64,000 nt of DNA from Symbiodinium natans (taxonomy: Eukaryota; Sar; Dinophyceae; Suessiales; Symbiodiniaceae). A program made the position numbers and the translations under genes. Under the pieces are notes generated by a model. The model made no database searches, was not told where the DNA came from, and saw nothing but the letters and a program-made list of their open reading frames with translations. The first letter of the stretch is position 1. Each line of letters starts with the position of its first letter. The DNA lies in NCBI GenBank assembly GCA_905221605.1, contig CAJNDS010002406.1, positions 292,001 to 356,000 of the forward strand, written 5' to 3'. This document shows positions 21,415 through 31,139 of the stretch, piece by piece.

Positions 21415-22084
21415 GTGTAGAGCTGAGCTGGTTTCAGCATTGCAGGGGATCCAGGGGTTACAAGTTGCCGATGGCATTTCTAGAGTGTAGAGCCTGAGAC
21501 GGAGACGAGTAACACTCTTGCTGGAGGCCAGGGAACCCAGGGACAGCAAGGAATGCGAAAGCGATTTCAGCTGGGAGTTTAACGGTTCTAGGTTTCAGAA
21601 CTCCAGGCCAAAAATCAGTTGTTGATTTGTTTTTGAGGGTTATAGGGTTTCAAGCCGCTTAGCTTCATGCTTCGCCTCGTTATGGCCTTCGGAAACGCTG
21701 GTTTTCACGCAATGTTGAAACTGCCCCCTCTCTCAGTGTGAGGGTAAAGACACATGTTCCTAACCGGACGTAGGGTGCAGAGCAATGTGTTTGAACCCTC
21801 ATTGTATATGCGCAGCTTCCTAATTCATGGTCCTCTTAGGGATCCCTATTGAAAGGGTGCCGCCTTGTGGGGGTACATCTTCGCCTTATGGGGGGGGGTA
21901 TCTAAACCCTAAACCTTCAAACGTAAACCCCAAACCCTAAACCCATACACCACAACTCCAAGTCAGAACTTTGTTGGAATTACTTGTCGGCCGTTTCCAT
22001 CCTTGACACCCTAAACCCTAAGCCTTAAGGACCCCAAACCCTAAACCCAAATAAATCCCAAATTACGTGTTTTGTTCCCTGCAG
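21415..22084. other. Intronic or intergenic stretch
   Basis: No exon recognised. Short CCCTAAA variants at about 21904-21950 and 22010-22050 lie upstream of the next acceptor. Confidence 0.5.
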
Positions 22085-22249
22085 CTCGACTTTGAGTCAG
22101 CTAGGTTGGTGGCAACAAAGCTTCAACCCCAAACTTCACAAAGCCCGAAGCGGTGCAGCAAAGAAGCCAGAAAAAATGAGGAACAACAAATAACAAAAAG
22201 TCAACCGCCAGCCGCACAAGGCTGCCACATGTGCTCAGATAGTCTCTGA
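22085..22249 (+). CDS. Terminal exon, polar C-terminus of unknown protein
   Basis: Acceptor GTTTTGTTCCCTGCAG, then 54 codons to TGA at 22247. Reads LDFESARLVATKLQPQTSQS and ends with a Lys/Gln/Glu-rich tail. CCCTAAA variants precede the acceptor. Confidence 0.7.
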   Translation, partial: LDFESARLVATKLQPQTSQSPKRCSKEARKNEEQQITKSQPPAAQGCHMCSDSL

Positions 22250-22378
22250 AAAAAGGGCTGTCGTGCGTTTAGTTTCTAGCTGCATGAGGTTTCTGATCGT
22301 AACCGTCCCGCATGGAGGTGTCCTGGTCTTCGACCCAACCTACACGCACAAGATTCAGAACACATCCCAGGCCCTGGC

Positions 22379-22480
22379 CTACTATTTGCTGAAGAACCCT
22401 TAACAGATAATCATCCCTGCATTACCCTTATAAGGAAGAACATGCTCATTTTGCGGGGGGGTTTCTTAAGCATACAGCAG
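22379..22480. mobile_element. MITE family 1, copy C
   Basis: 102 bp, CTACTATTTGCTGAAGAACC to GTTTCTTAAGCATACAGCAG; flanking 4-mers TGGC/TGGT differ by one base. Lies in the otherwise gene-free interval 22250-22733. Confidence 0.75.
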
Positions 22481-22733
22481 TGGTACATCAAGGGGGGAGT
22501 GGGGGGGACTGAAATCGTCTGTCTCTACTGCAAGCCCAAAGCCCAGTCGGCAAACAATAAGAGGTGGCTACAGTTTTCGGCAATCTGTCTAGATCTCCGC
22601 TTGTGTTTACCCTAGACCAAAATCTGGAACTCGTGCACACTTAAACAGGATTTAGGAGTACAAGACAGGAGCGTGATTCTCAGTATGATTCCTATCCCGA
22701 CTAGGAGTGACAAAAGATGGAGATGTTTCGCAG

Positions 22734-22820
22734 AAAGGCTACCGGCTGCTGGGGGCTCTCGCCGATCTTTTGGATGTTGGCTATGTTCTCTTCGCCAGAC
22801 ACTCCAATGTCTTCCCATGA
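22734..22820 (+). CDS. Possible terminal exon, hydrophobic
   Basis: Acceptor TGTTTCGCAG; reads KGYRLLGALADLLDVGYVLF and stops at 22818. A second frame over the same bases is also open, so the call is tentative. Confidence 0.42.
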   Translation, partial: KGYRLLGALADLLDVGYVLFARHSNVFP

Positions 22821-22854
22821 TTGGAAGCCTGAGCCCTGCACTGCTTTGCTGGTT

Positions 22855-22912
22855 TCCCTAAACCCTAAACCCTAAACCCTAAACCCTAAACCCTAAACCC
22901 TAAACCCTAAAT
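22855..22912 (+). repeat. Telomere-like (CCCTAAA)8
   Basis: Eight units; on the minus strand this tract would sit at the donor of the candidate exon 22913-23298. Confidence 0.95.
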
Positions 22913-23298
22913 TTGTTGCTTCCCAACTTGCGCCAACCAATCGGGATGGCGATGTCGTGGCTGTGGGCAGCTAATGGTTCTCGTGTTGGCACTTCCGCTG
23001 CCAACTGGAAACTCTGCAGTGTGGCTTTGGCTGGGTGGGTGGAAAGATGCCAGAACCCCCCAAAACCCGATTGGAGTTGTCCCGATGTAGAAGTCAGACT
23101 GCACATCAGGGCCAGGCGAGTTTCGGTATACTCTGTGAACCCTCCGCTTCGACGATAAATGGAATTTCCACCGGAAATGTGCAAGAGAGAATCAACCTGC
23201 CTATTGTTCGTATGAAGGAACGTTGCCCTGGGCAGGCTGAGATGTACCTGTTGTACTGCTCCTTGGAAGCAACCTTTGGTTTCTTCCGACTCTTCCAT
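22913..23298 (-). CDS. Candidate minus-strand ORF/exon
   Basis: Minus-strand frame with ATG at 23298, 128 codons, running straight into the (TTTAGGG)n tract as read on that strand. Includes VQQVHLSLPRATFLHTNNRQ. Plus-strand frames here are also open (SASTINGISTGNVQERINLP), so strand is not settled. Confidence 0.35.
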
Positions 23299-23363
23299 TC
23301 ATGCCTAAGTCTCAAATACACATAGCTTGCATGCACCTCTGCCTGTATCGCTCCCTCAATTTG

Positions 23364-23600
23364 TATCTGTATGTGTGTGTGTGTGTCTCTCTCTCTCCCT
23401 CTCTCTTATCTCTTGTCTTGCTCGTTTTTGTTTTTGTTTATTTTCCCCCCTCTCACACTCTATGTGTGTTTTCTTTGCTCTTCTTCTTTCTCGCTCGACG
23501 TCTCTCTCTCTCTCTCTCTGTCTCTCTGTCTCCTTTTGTCTCCCTTGACGACTTGCGAATCTTCGGTGTGTGTGTGTGTGTGTGTGTGCGTGTGTGCTGT
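23364..23600. repeat. TG/CT microsatellites
   Basis: (TG)n and (CT)n runs at about 23370-23410, 23500-23535 and 23564-23595. The Ser-Leu and Thr-His repeat frames are artefacts. Confidence 0.9.
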
Positions 23601-23685
23601 GAGCCGCGTACAGGGCACGGACTACTGTACAGGGACTAGGCACTCTGTGACTTGCCCAAACCAAGTCATCATTTTTCCTGCACAG

Positions 23686-23733
23686 GATGAAGACGAACAC
23701 AAAGCCGATGCATGCATCTACACCTTTTTTTAT
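23686..23733 (+). CDS. Small exon, unknown protein
   Basis: Acceptor CATCATTTTTCCTGCACAG, donor GTAGGT; 16 codons DEDEHKADACIYTFFY. Frame also continues without splicing to TGA at about 23853. Confidence 0.5.
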
Positions 23734-24423
23734 GTAGGTATATACTCCATCAGGCTCAGAGCGACTTGTCAGGCCACTTCTACCACCCGCAGATATCGGA
23801 GGCCAGACAAAGCTGCTGACGGTCCTTCGGAGATCGGGCAGGATCCGGCTTGATAAATGTCCTGGATTTTTGCGGGGTATCGGCCGAACGGAGTTCAAGA
23901 TGATCCTTTGAGCCTTTCCCCGGTCGCCACAGAATGAATTGTGGAATTCGTAACACCACAAAGGCTGCATGGCTGACAACCTTGCCCACATGTCCCAGCT
24001 CACTATGTTTTGTTTTGGATGCTTCCTCTCTGAGACATGTGGGACAGTATCGTATAAGTTGGACCCACAGTATTGCTCTACAATATGACCTTCTGGAACG
24101 TGCTAGAAGAATCATTTCTTCGTTAGGCTGCTAGGCTTGTTTCGAAAGGCCGTCCAAAGCCAAGAACTGCAGCCCTCACCTTCAATGTCGCATCGCGCAC
24201 CCGAAACTCAGCATTGCGACCTTCCAGACCCCTGAGTCAAACAAGGCTCTTAACTCCTCAATGACCTAAGCCCTTCCTTGTTCATCGCCGTGATCCCAAC
24301 CTGCACCTGAACGCCCCAACCTCGTGCGTCACCGACCACATGTCCCAAGCAGCCCAAATTATCCCAGCCCCAAATCCTTTGATCCGAGCTCTTTCGCACT
24401 TCAAAGTCTTGGCACGTTTCAAG

Positions 24424-24545
24424 TTCCGACGCCCTCGAGCTGTTAAGTTTCGAGCAGGTGGAGCGCTACGCCTTGCTGCTGCTGACACAGCTCATGGAGC
24501 GTCTCCAGTCTACGGGCCTGGTCTGGGCGCTCAGCCCTGGAGCTG
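24424..24545 (+). CDS. Leu-rich exon, unknown protein
   Basis: Acceptor CACGTTTCAAG, donor G|GTGACT. Strongly helical: EQVERYALLLLTQLMERLQS then TGLVWALSPGAG. Upstream 24150-24300 has three open frames and may hold another exon. Confidence 0.68.
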
Positions 24546-24645
24546 GTGACTCATGTGTTCTGCTCTCTTCTACATGTATGCGAAACGGTCAAATGACATG
24601 AGTGTTCCTACGGTTCCAAGGGATTGACAGCTTAGGTAGGATCCG

Positions 24646-24831
24646 GGGGGGGGGGGGTTGCAGTACACCTTAGCCCCTCTCGGATGTGTCTACGTTGTTT
24701 CCGTGTCTCTACGATGTGTGTGTGTGCGTGCATATCTAACTCTCTCTCTCTCTCTCACTCCCACTCGCACTCGCACTCTCACTCTCACTCTCTCTCTCTC
24801 CCTCTCACTCTCTCTCTCTCTCTCTCTTGCT
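24646..24831. repeat. Poly-G and CT/CA microsatellites
   Basis: G-run at 24646-24657; TG and CT/CACT runs at 24716-24830. Non-coding interval 24546-25027. Confidence 0.85.
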
Positions 24832-25027
24832 TTCCCTTGTGGTGCTACATACATCTGTCACAATACCATGCCGTGGAAGGTTGCGCTTTCTGGCTCTCGG
24901 GTTGGGCTTGCTTGAATTCGCCACTCGAACACGCTGACGACGCGACTTGCTCGTTGTAAAGGCAAAGTTTCTCACTTTTCCGCACCCAGACTTGTAGACG
25001 CGTACACTCCTTAAGTTGAGAACGCAG

Positions 25028-26278
25028 CAAAATCGCTGCAATCAAGGAGCAGTTTGCAAAAAGCGGCCTCAAGGTGAAGTCGTCCTCCTTGGCCCCCACG
25101 CCGGCAGTGGATGTCGGGGCACTCGTTGGGCAAGATGGGGCTTGAACACATGGAATGAGGATTGTAGAAACTCTAAACTTTGGGCATTCGGGGCTCAGGT
25201 CTGTTGTTGTGTCTTTTCTGGTTCAGGGTAGGACTGGGTAGGGTTTCAGCGTGAGAGTATGGGAAAACCGGGTGGATGGAGGAGTGACTTGTCCCTCAGC
25301 ATGCATGACTTGCCCGTTGTGTCTCTACGCGTGAGTTCTGCTGGTTTTCTTGCGATCGGCTTGAATGACTGCTTGTCTTGGCTTGGCATGTCCCAACTGC
25401 CAACATGTTGCCCAGAGTCCTGAGGTGTACAGGACATTGCATCAGGCCAACCACAAGGTTTGAGCTCCTGAGTTCATCTCCTGGGACTCGCTTTGGGTGC
25501 ACAGAAAGAGGCTCGTCGTGGTTTCACTCGAGTTTTGTGAAAGCCTGGGCCCCGAATGCGCAACTTCGAGACGCAGCCAGAAGAGGAAAACCTCGGGTTT
25601 GTCTGTTTGGGGTACAGGCCTTAGGATCTTATGGGGCGGGGTGGGGGGGGATAGACAGCGCAGCTTGTGTGAGAAAAGGTCTTCGCACGCTACTTTCCAG
25701 TCCCAATTCCGACTGCATATCAAGCCTCCCGCCTCGAAGGGGAACTGGTTGCAGGAGCCAGAAGCCACCTCTTCTGTGCGCTTCGATTCCTTGCTCTTGC
25801 TTTGACACTCGTGAAGTTGGCCTCGGCTTACCCAGCGGAGATCTTCTGGCATTTTGGCTTCCTTGCAGGAGTCTTACCGGCGGTTGCATCGAGTCAGACA
25901 TGTTGAAAGTGTCAGTGCAAATGGCACTGGCGACATGTTTTGTGTTGGTAGATGTCCTTGAACTACGAGACACGTGTAACTGTGTAGCATCCAGTCGTCT
26001 CCATCCAGGCCATGTAAACTTGGCAACCTACTCAACACCTTCGCAGGAAGCTCTAGTCTCCTTAAAAAACCTCCTGCGAGCAAGCACCCTCTAGCAGTTG
26101 AGGGATCCTGGACAGCTAGGGCCTGGTCTTTTGCAGCCTTGGAAGCCTAACCCAGTTCTTTTCCACATCGATCGTGAAGAAGAAGCAGCCCCATCCAGAA
26201 GCGATGGCTGCTGTGGATAGGGAGATGCCAAGCGTGGAGGAGGACCGGGGGCGTTTCCTGAGCCATGTTCTTTGCTAG
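25028..26278 (+). CDS. Four- or five-exon gene end, unknown protein
   Basis: Exons 25028-25124 (acceptor AACGCAG; KIAAIKEQFAKSGLKVKSSS), 25416-25457 (SPEVYRTLHQANHK), 25869-25908 (acceptor TTTTGGCTTCCTTGCAG; ESYRRLHRVRHVE) and 26047-26150 (acceptor CACCTTCGCAG; SSSLLKKPPASKHPLAVEGS, TAA at 26148). Phases 0,0,1 agree. Alternatively exon 4 ends at GCA|GTTGAG and joins 26156-26278, which reads KKKQPHPEAMAAVDREMPSV and stops at TAG 26276; that is also in phase. Short basic exons resemble one another (RTLHQANHK, RRLHRVRHVE). No family recognised. Confidence 0.62.
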
Positions 26279-26438
26279 TGGGGCTGCCATCTTAGTTGGC
26301 ACGTGTTGGCAAGAATTGGGTAGAGAAAGTAAGCTCTAAACCTTACAGGCCTCTGTAACCGAAGCCTAGATTGGGCATGGGACGAACTCTACATAGAGAG
26401 TACGTGGGAGTGCTAAACACGGAACAAAAGAGATGTAG

Positions 26439-28502
26439 GAGACCACAACAACCTCCAGGAAAAGGTGCCGCTTGTGGAAACTACAAGGAGGGGCCCCCTA
26501 GTTATAAGTAGAGTTATAAGAGCCCTAAATTGGGTTATAAGGATCCTATATTAGGTTATAAGTCGCTTAACTACAGTTGGTATAGGAAGGGGACCCCTCC
26601 TTGTAGGGCCCCCCGTCGACGCCGCCCAACATCGTCGAAACTTCAGCGTCGGACGCATTCCAAAACCGAAAGGCTTTTTAACAAATCAAAGTCAGGCCGA
26701 TGTATACTATATAAATAAATATATATATATATATACATATATATTTAGTTATTTATTTATTTGTATGTATACATATATATATATATATCTACACACATGG
26801 TTTTATTTTGTTAGATCTTTTTTTTTGGGGGGGGGACATAACCCCAAAGCCTAGCAAAGACCCCAGGGCCCCTCCGCAGGACGCGCCACCCCTGCCGCCT
26901 CCCGTGCATGCGCCGGCTTCTGAGGCCGGGTTTAGGGTTTAGGGTTTAGGGTTTAGGGTTTAGGACTGGCAGCCTCCAAAGTCCGTTGCTCAAAAAAAAG
27001 GGTTTAGGACTGTCTGACCAGTAGGGACTTACTACTATCTGCTTAAGAACCCGCAAAAAGAATATGACAAGATTCCTCCTTATATGAGTACTATGGGGAT
27101 TAGTACCTTTCAATCTTTTGGGGGGGGGGGGTTCTTAAGGAAATAGTAGTTTATAGGGTTCAGGGGATGCAAAGAAGGGTTTTGGGGCTACGGTGCGCAA
27201 ATGCCAAAGTCCCAAAGCTGGGGGGGCCTAGCACTTGGGTGGTGGAGCCTTTTGGCAAACCAAGGATGAAACTTCTTGTTTTTGCTTTCTTAGGGTTGGT
27301 TAGAGCTGATTTGGGCGAAAGGTATGCTTCCTTTAGGGGTGGGATGCAAGTTGCTTTTCGGGGGCTTTGGGCGGATTAGCACCTTGGAGTTGGGAGCTGA
27401 TGCCCGCGCGATGAGGGATGTGCTGCAACAAATTTTGAAGTTAGGGTCTAAGGCTCAGGGTTTAGGGTTTAGGGTGTAGGGCAAGCATCAGCACAGCCAT
27501 TGTTGGTGAAGCAATCACTGCCGAGTCCAACTCACATTCCCCACCGTTCGGATCTTACTGTACCGTGTGAACTCTCAGTTTATGTAAACGTAAGCCCTGA
27601 AATCCTGAACCGAACCCTGATAGTTACCAACATCATCCCCATAATCCCTGTATATGCATAACATGAGCTGCTCAAAGTACAACATCTCATGAGACAGGGC
27701 CCTCTATCCCCGATATCAAGCCCTACAACACCTAAACCCTAAACCCTAATTCTCCACACGGCCTTCCAGGAACTGAGCCCTCCGCGAACAGAGTCCTTTG
27801 CCAGCGCCCCTTCGCAGCCGGCCTCCTCGCTGGTGCGGAGCCGTGATTATTTTAGTTTTAGGGTTTGGGGTTTAGGGTTAGGTCCTTAAAGCTATAGGTT
27901 CCGGGCTTTGGGCATGCTTCGAGAGACCTGGATGCAAAGGCGGTTTCGGGATGCGTGACGTTCACGGCGTCAACTATGTCCCATAAAGATCCTGGCGGTG
28001 GCTGCCCGCCATTATGCTTGAGCAGGGTGGAGACCAGTCTCACATGGTGTGTTGGGGCAGACTGACGGAAACGCATGGGTTGATCAACAAGCCCCGGGAG
28101 CTTTCGGGCTTTGCTCTGCTGAGCTGTTCTCGGCAAGTTGCGCGAGACAAGTTGAGCTCTTGAAACATGATCTTGTTTTTCAGCTGACGGTTTTTCCAAA
28201 AAGGTAGCATGGGCCGCATGGGCCACCGAAACAAACAATCTCTTCACTCGCGCTAAACTTTCATCCCACAGCCGCGCACCCCCCTGCAAAGGAATTTAGG
28301 GTTCAGAGCCCTAAACCCAGACTTAGACCCTAAACCCTAAACCCTAAACCGTTCAATACCCTTTGTTTTGCCTTGTCCACTATTCCACGCAGCTCAGGAG
28401 GGCTCTGCAGCCCGAGCCGCAGCCCGAGCCGGGGATAATCATCATACATATTCATCAGAATCAAGAATCGTCAGAATCTTCCAAACCGTCATAATATCAT
28501 AA
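26439..28502 (+). CDS. Seven-exon gene end with MITE- and telomere-repeat-derived introns
   Basis: Exons 26439-26464 (less sure), 26607-26701, 26880-26929, 27380-27439, 27492-27564, 27770-27854, 28393-28502 (stop TAA 28500). Phases 1,0,2,2,0,1 agree throughout. Peptides in order: RPQQPPGK; HRRNFSVGRIPKPKGFLTNQ; DAPPLPPPVHAPASEA; TLELGADARAMRDVLQQIL; TAIVGEAITAESNSHSPPFG; SFASAPSQPASSLVRSRDYF; QEGSAARAAARAGDNHHTYS. Pro/Ala/Ser-rich, probably largely disordered with one helix. Intron 26465-26606 is mostly a 120-bp MITE whose end gives the acceptor TTGTAG; intron 26930-27379 holds MITE family 1 copy D; intron 27440-27491 is 52 nt of telomere-like repeat; intron 27855-28392 starts GTTTTAGGG and ends after three CCCTAAA units. 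No family recognised. Confidence 0.75.
26484..26603. mobile_element. MITE family 2, copy B, forming an intron
   Basis: 120 bp, CAAGGAGGGGCCCCC to GGGGACCCCTCCTTG, flanked by TA (26482-26483, 26604-26605). Reverse orientation relative to copy A at 15131. The right end plus the duplicated TA and next G make CCCCTCCTTGTAG, a good acceptor for exon 26607-26701. Confidence 0.85.
26704..26830. repeat. TATA microsatellite and poly-T/poly-G
   Basis: AT dinucleotide runs at about 26717-26788 and a T/G run at 26819-26835, inside intron 26702-26879. Confidence 0.9.
26930..26965 (+). repeat. Telomere-like (TTTAGGG)5 at an intron donor
   Basis: Begins at the donor itself: exon ends GCC GG and the intron starts GTTTAGGG. 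Confidence 0.95.
27032..27149. mobile_element. MITE family 1, copy D
   Basis: 118 bp, CTACTATCTGCTTAAGAACC to GGTTCTTAAGGAAATAGTAG; flanks CTTA/TTTA. Entirely within intron 26930-27379. Confidence 0.8.
27890..28283 (-). CDS. Candidate minus-strand exon nested in a plus-strand intron
   Basis: On the minus strand: CCCTAAATTCCTTTGCAG acceptor, then about 130 open codons (LWDESLARVKRLFVSVAHAA ... VSTLLKHNGGQPPPGSLWDI). It lies wholly inside intron 27855-28392 of the plus-strand gene. Either a nested antisense gene, a chance frame, or evidence that the plus-strand intron is larger in coding content than modelled. Confidence 0.4.
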
Positions 28503-28560
28503 TACTTGCAGTCATCATCATCTTCATCATCACAATTAGAAAAGTACTACAGATACTTGC

Positions 28561-28592
<32 letters not shown>
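28497..28592. repeat. CAT/ATC trinucleotide repeat
   Basis: (ATC)n runs just after the stop codon of the preceding gene. Confidence 0.85.
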
Positions 28593-28761
28593 CAAGCAGA
28601 AGAAGTGCTAGGGTAAGCGACTTGTCTCCCATGTCCTGGACCTTGTCCGGGAGAAGGCGTGTTCGCCAAAAGCTGCTTCTGTCGATTGCACAATGACATT
28701 GTGCCATTGAATCCTCAAACCCTAAACCCTAAACCCTAAACGTGCTCCGATCATCAAAAGA

Positions 28762-29171
28762 ATGGCCGCGCAGCAGTCGGCGATGTGCCCAGGTGCAGCG
28801 TGGACTTCCCCCAGATCACGGAGATCTGCGAGAGGCGGGGGATCTGCATGCAGCAGGGGCGCATCACACCTAATGGGCCAAAGGGCACAGAGCAGTTCGA
28901 AGTTTCTTCCCGTCGGTTGCACTTAAGGGCAGGGCACTCTCAAGATTGCTTGGTTCGGGGTGAAGTCGTGGCTCTGTATTTGACGTTCAGGTATCCTGAC
29001 CGTAAGTCACCCCTTCGGTCCTGGGTGCTCCTGGGTGGTTGGGGGGTTCCATCCTTGTCCGAGTCTTGGGCTGTTTCGGGTAATTAGCTTCGAAGCCCTG
29101 GGAGGCTCGAGCTCCAACCCGCCGAGATCCGCACCACCGTGGCCGTGCTGTCTAAAGCTCTGAGGGATCGC
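28762..29171 (+). CDS. Two exons, unknown protein
   Basis: 28762-28990 or -29001 (after a CCCTAAA tract at 28719-28741; donor GTATCC or GTAAGT) reads CSVDFPQITEICERRGICMQ and later GEVVALYLTFRYPD. 29101-29171 reads LELQPAEIRTTVAVLSKALR with donor GTGCGG. With the GTATCC donor the junction is in phase. The first exon looks like a compact beta-rich domain; family unknown. Confidence 0.65.
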
Positions 29172-29354
29172 AGGTGCGGCGGAGGGTTTCGGTTTGCAGT
29201 TTGGGGTTTAGGGTTTGGGGTTTAGGGGTTCTCCACCGTGGAGCCCTTTAAGGGTAAAAAGAATGCCTGTGCTCAGAAATGCAGGGGCATGGTTAGGATT
29301 GAGGATTCAGACCGGTTGAGACTCTGACGCGTTCATCCTACGCTTGCGCCGAAG

Positions 29355-29805
29355 ACTGTGAAAGTAAACAATTGCTGTTGTTGGGAGGCGAATGCTTCCA
29401 GGTATAAGCTCAGGTTGGGCACGCATGAGGCACTGCGACAGTTCCTACCACATGCTAACCCTACCCATGTGCAAACCATCCCATCGAGCATTCTCTAATC
29501 GAGGGCACGGGCTTACAGTGTTCCGAACTCACGAAGGGAATAACTTTTTTGGGTGCAGGCTGTCGCGTCGAAGGTTCTTTTTGGTGATGGGGTGTAAAGG
29601 ATAGCTAGCTCAGCGCACCTGCGAACCTTTGCAGGCAGCCTTTGCAAGCCTCGGCCCAAGTTTCGTTGCAGTGCCCGCCCCCCCCCCCCCCCCCCCCCCC
29701 TGGCCTCTACGGCCCCTCTCCCCGCCCCTGGAGCTGTACAGTGTGCACCTTCAAGCCCAAAGACGCTCCTTCTCCAACCTGGGGGGAGTCGAATGACATC
29801 ATGTC
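29355..29805 (+). CDS. Tentative exon cluster
   Basis: 29355-29401 (DCESKQLLLLGGECFQ, donor GTATAA), a frame at 29412-29500 (LGTHEALRQFLPHANPTHVQ) and 29737-29805 (long pyrimidine tract and TGTACAG acceptor; CTFKPKDAPSPTWGESNDIM). Links are unresolved. A 26-base C-run lies at 29675-29700. Confidence 0.4.
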
Positions 29806-29887
29806 CAGGCAATCGTTGTTGTATTGCGAGTATTTTATTGTTTTATAGTCTTGTAATCTTCATTGCTAGTATAACTGAGGGCGAAGC

Positions 29888-30169
29888 GTGGAAATCGGCA
29901 ACATTTTCTCACATCGCCATTTCCGAGAGTACCATCTGCACTATGCAAGCGCATCCGGCATGCATCCTCTGTCTGCGAATGTGGTGCTCTGCCACGACAG
30001 ATGCATGTCAGCACCTCCAACCGCAGGGGCATGTTCGGAGACAGCGACGATGTCAGCTGTGGCTCGAGGATATAAGGCCGCTGCAATATCTAAGGTCAAG
30101 CTCAAGGCTTTGACTATTGCCAGCGGCCAAGGGTTTGCCGCAGGAATTTGGCCGAGTGCAGGATGTTGA
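29888..30169 (+). CDS. Candidate ORF, strand/frame uncertain
   Basis: Open frame of 93 codons ending TGA 30167 with ISKVKLKALTIASGQGFAAG; another plus-strand frame of 106 codons overlaps. No clear splice sites. Confidence 0.3.
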   Translation: MEIGNIFSHRHFREYHLHYASASGMHPLSANVVLCHDRCMSAPPTAGACSETATMSAVARGYKAAAISKVKLKALTIASGQGFAAGIWPSAGC

Positions 30170-30418
30170 GTGGTGAGTTGCAGGTTTAGAGTTAGGTTTG
30201 GGGATTTGGGCTGAGAGGGTGCACGATGGCCTGCCCCTAAAGCCAGATAGGTGCCCTGTCAAGCATCATGTGCCGTGATGAGCCGATTCATGTTCCCAGG
30301 CGCATGAGATGCTGTACAACCCTCAAGTCGTCACCGGCTCAGTTTCCGGTGCCAAAAAGAATCCGGGCACTTTTTTCATGCACCTTCCGATTCGACATGA
30401 CGTCCGACTGCGTTCCAG

Positions 30419-30508
30419 AACCGTGACCCAAGAGATCGAGAGGTGGAGGTCTTCGCCGAAGCGGAAGGCTTGCGCGAAGCTCTGGAGGCCTCATGGGACC
30501 CATGCAGA
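30419..30508 (+). CDS. Acidic exon, 30 codons
   Basis: Acceptor ACTGCGTTCCAG, donor GTGGAT, phase 0-0. Reads VEVFAEAEGLREALEASWDP. The overlapping ATG frame from 30309 (128 codons) is judged less likely because of its composition. Confidence 0.6.
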
Positions 30509-30762
30509 GTGGATACAAGGGGAAGAGGGAAGGAATGAGGACAGGGAGGGATCCGGAGCTTTAAGATGTGTAGCGCTCCCTATCCGCGAGCCCGCCTTGC
30601 AAGCAATAAAAGAACTTATAAGGGCCACGAGCTTAACCCTAACATTTCCTCCACTCACCCCCCCCCCCCCCCCGTTCGACCATTGCACTGATTGAATGCC
30701 ATTCTACTTTGTTATAACTATTTCTGCATACTGTATATGTATACAGGAATGAACATACACAA

Positions 30763-31056
30763 AGAGTTCGGCAGCGCTGCCCCAGGCCCTGCGGCAGGTG
30801 CGCAGCGGGGAGTTGGGGGCGGCCATGGACGAGAACGCCCGGGAGCCCAGGAATCCCTGTTGAGGACCGTCAGTATACGGGGAGCATCCCAACCCGAAAC
30901 CCTAAACCCTGAACCCCAAACCCTAAACCCTAAACCCTAAACCCTAAACCCTAAACTGCCAAGGTTCGGATGTTGGCCACGGAGATCGAGGGCCGCTGCT
31001 TTGAGGGGAAGCAAAGCGCGCATGGCTGGAGCTCCTTCGCGAAGGCACTTGGGGGG
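30763..31056 (+). CDS. Two exons separated by a telomere-like intron, unknown protein
   Basis: 30763-30850 reads ALPQALRQVRSGELGAAMDE; 30964-31056 reads VRMLATEIEGRCFEGKQSAH then GWSSFAKALGG. Between them lies a family-3 half-element (30862-30888) and CCCTAAA variants (30897-30956) right before the acceptor GCCAAG. The second exon has no GT donor; GCTTAT at 31057 would be a GC-AG intron. Phase not proven. Confidence 0.58.
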
Positions 31057-31066
31057 GCTTATAAGA

Positions 31067-31118
31067 TCCTAAACCCTAAACCCTAGACCCTAAACCCTAA
31101 ACCCTAAACCCTAAACCG
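31067..31118 (+). repeat. Telomere-like (CCCTAAA)7
   Basis: Seven units immediately after exon 30964-31056, i.e. C-rich strand near an intron 5' end, an exception to the usual polarity. Confidence 0.9.
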
Positions 31119-31139
31119 GGGGGGGCGAAGGTCTGGGTT

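Noticed and set aside
23356-24003. 215-codon minus-strand ORF
   Set aside because: A large part is the reverse reading of TG and CT microsatellites; the rest lacks splice or motif support.
25378-26094. 238-codon ORF, longest unspliced plus-strand frame in this part
   Set aside because: Starts at TTG, crosses strong acceptors (25415, 25868, 26046), and a phase-consistent multi-exon model in other frames explains the region better.
28501-28600. CRISPR-like array of ATC repeats
   Set aside because: Simple trinucleotide microsatellite without spacers.
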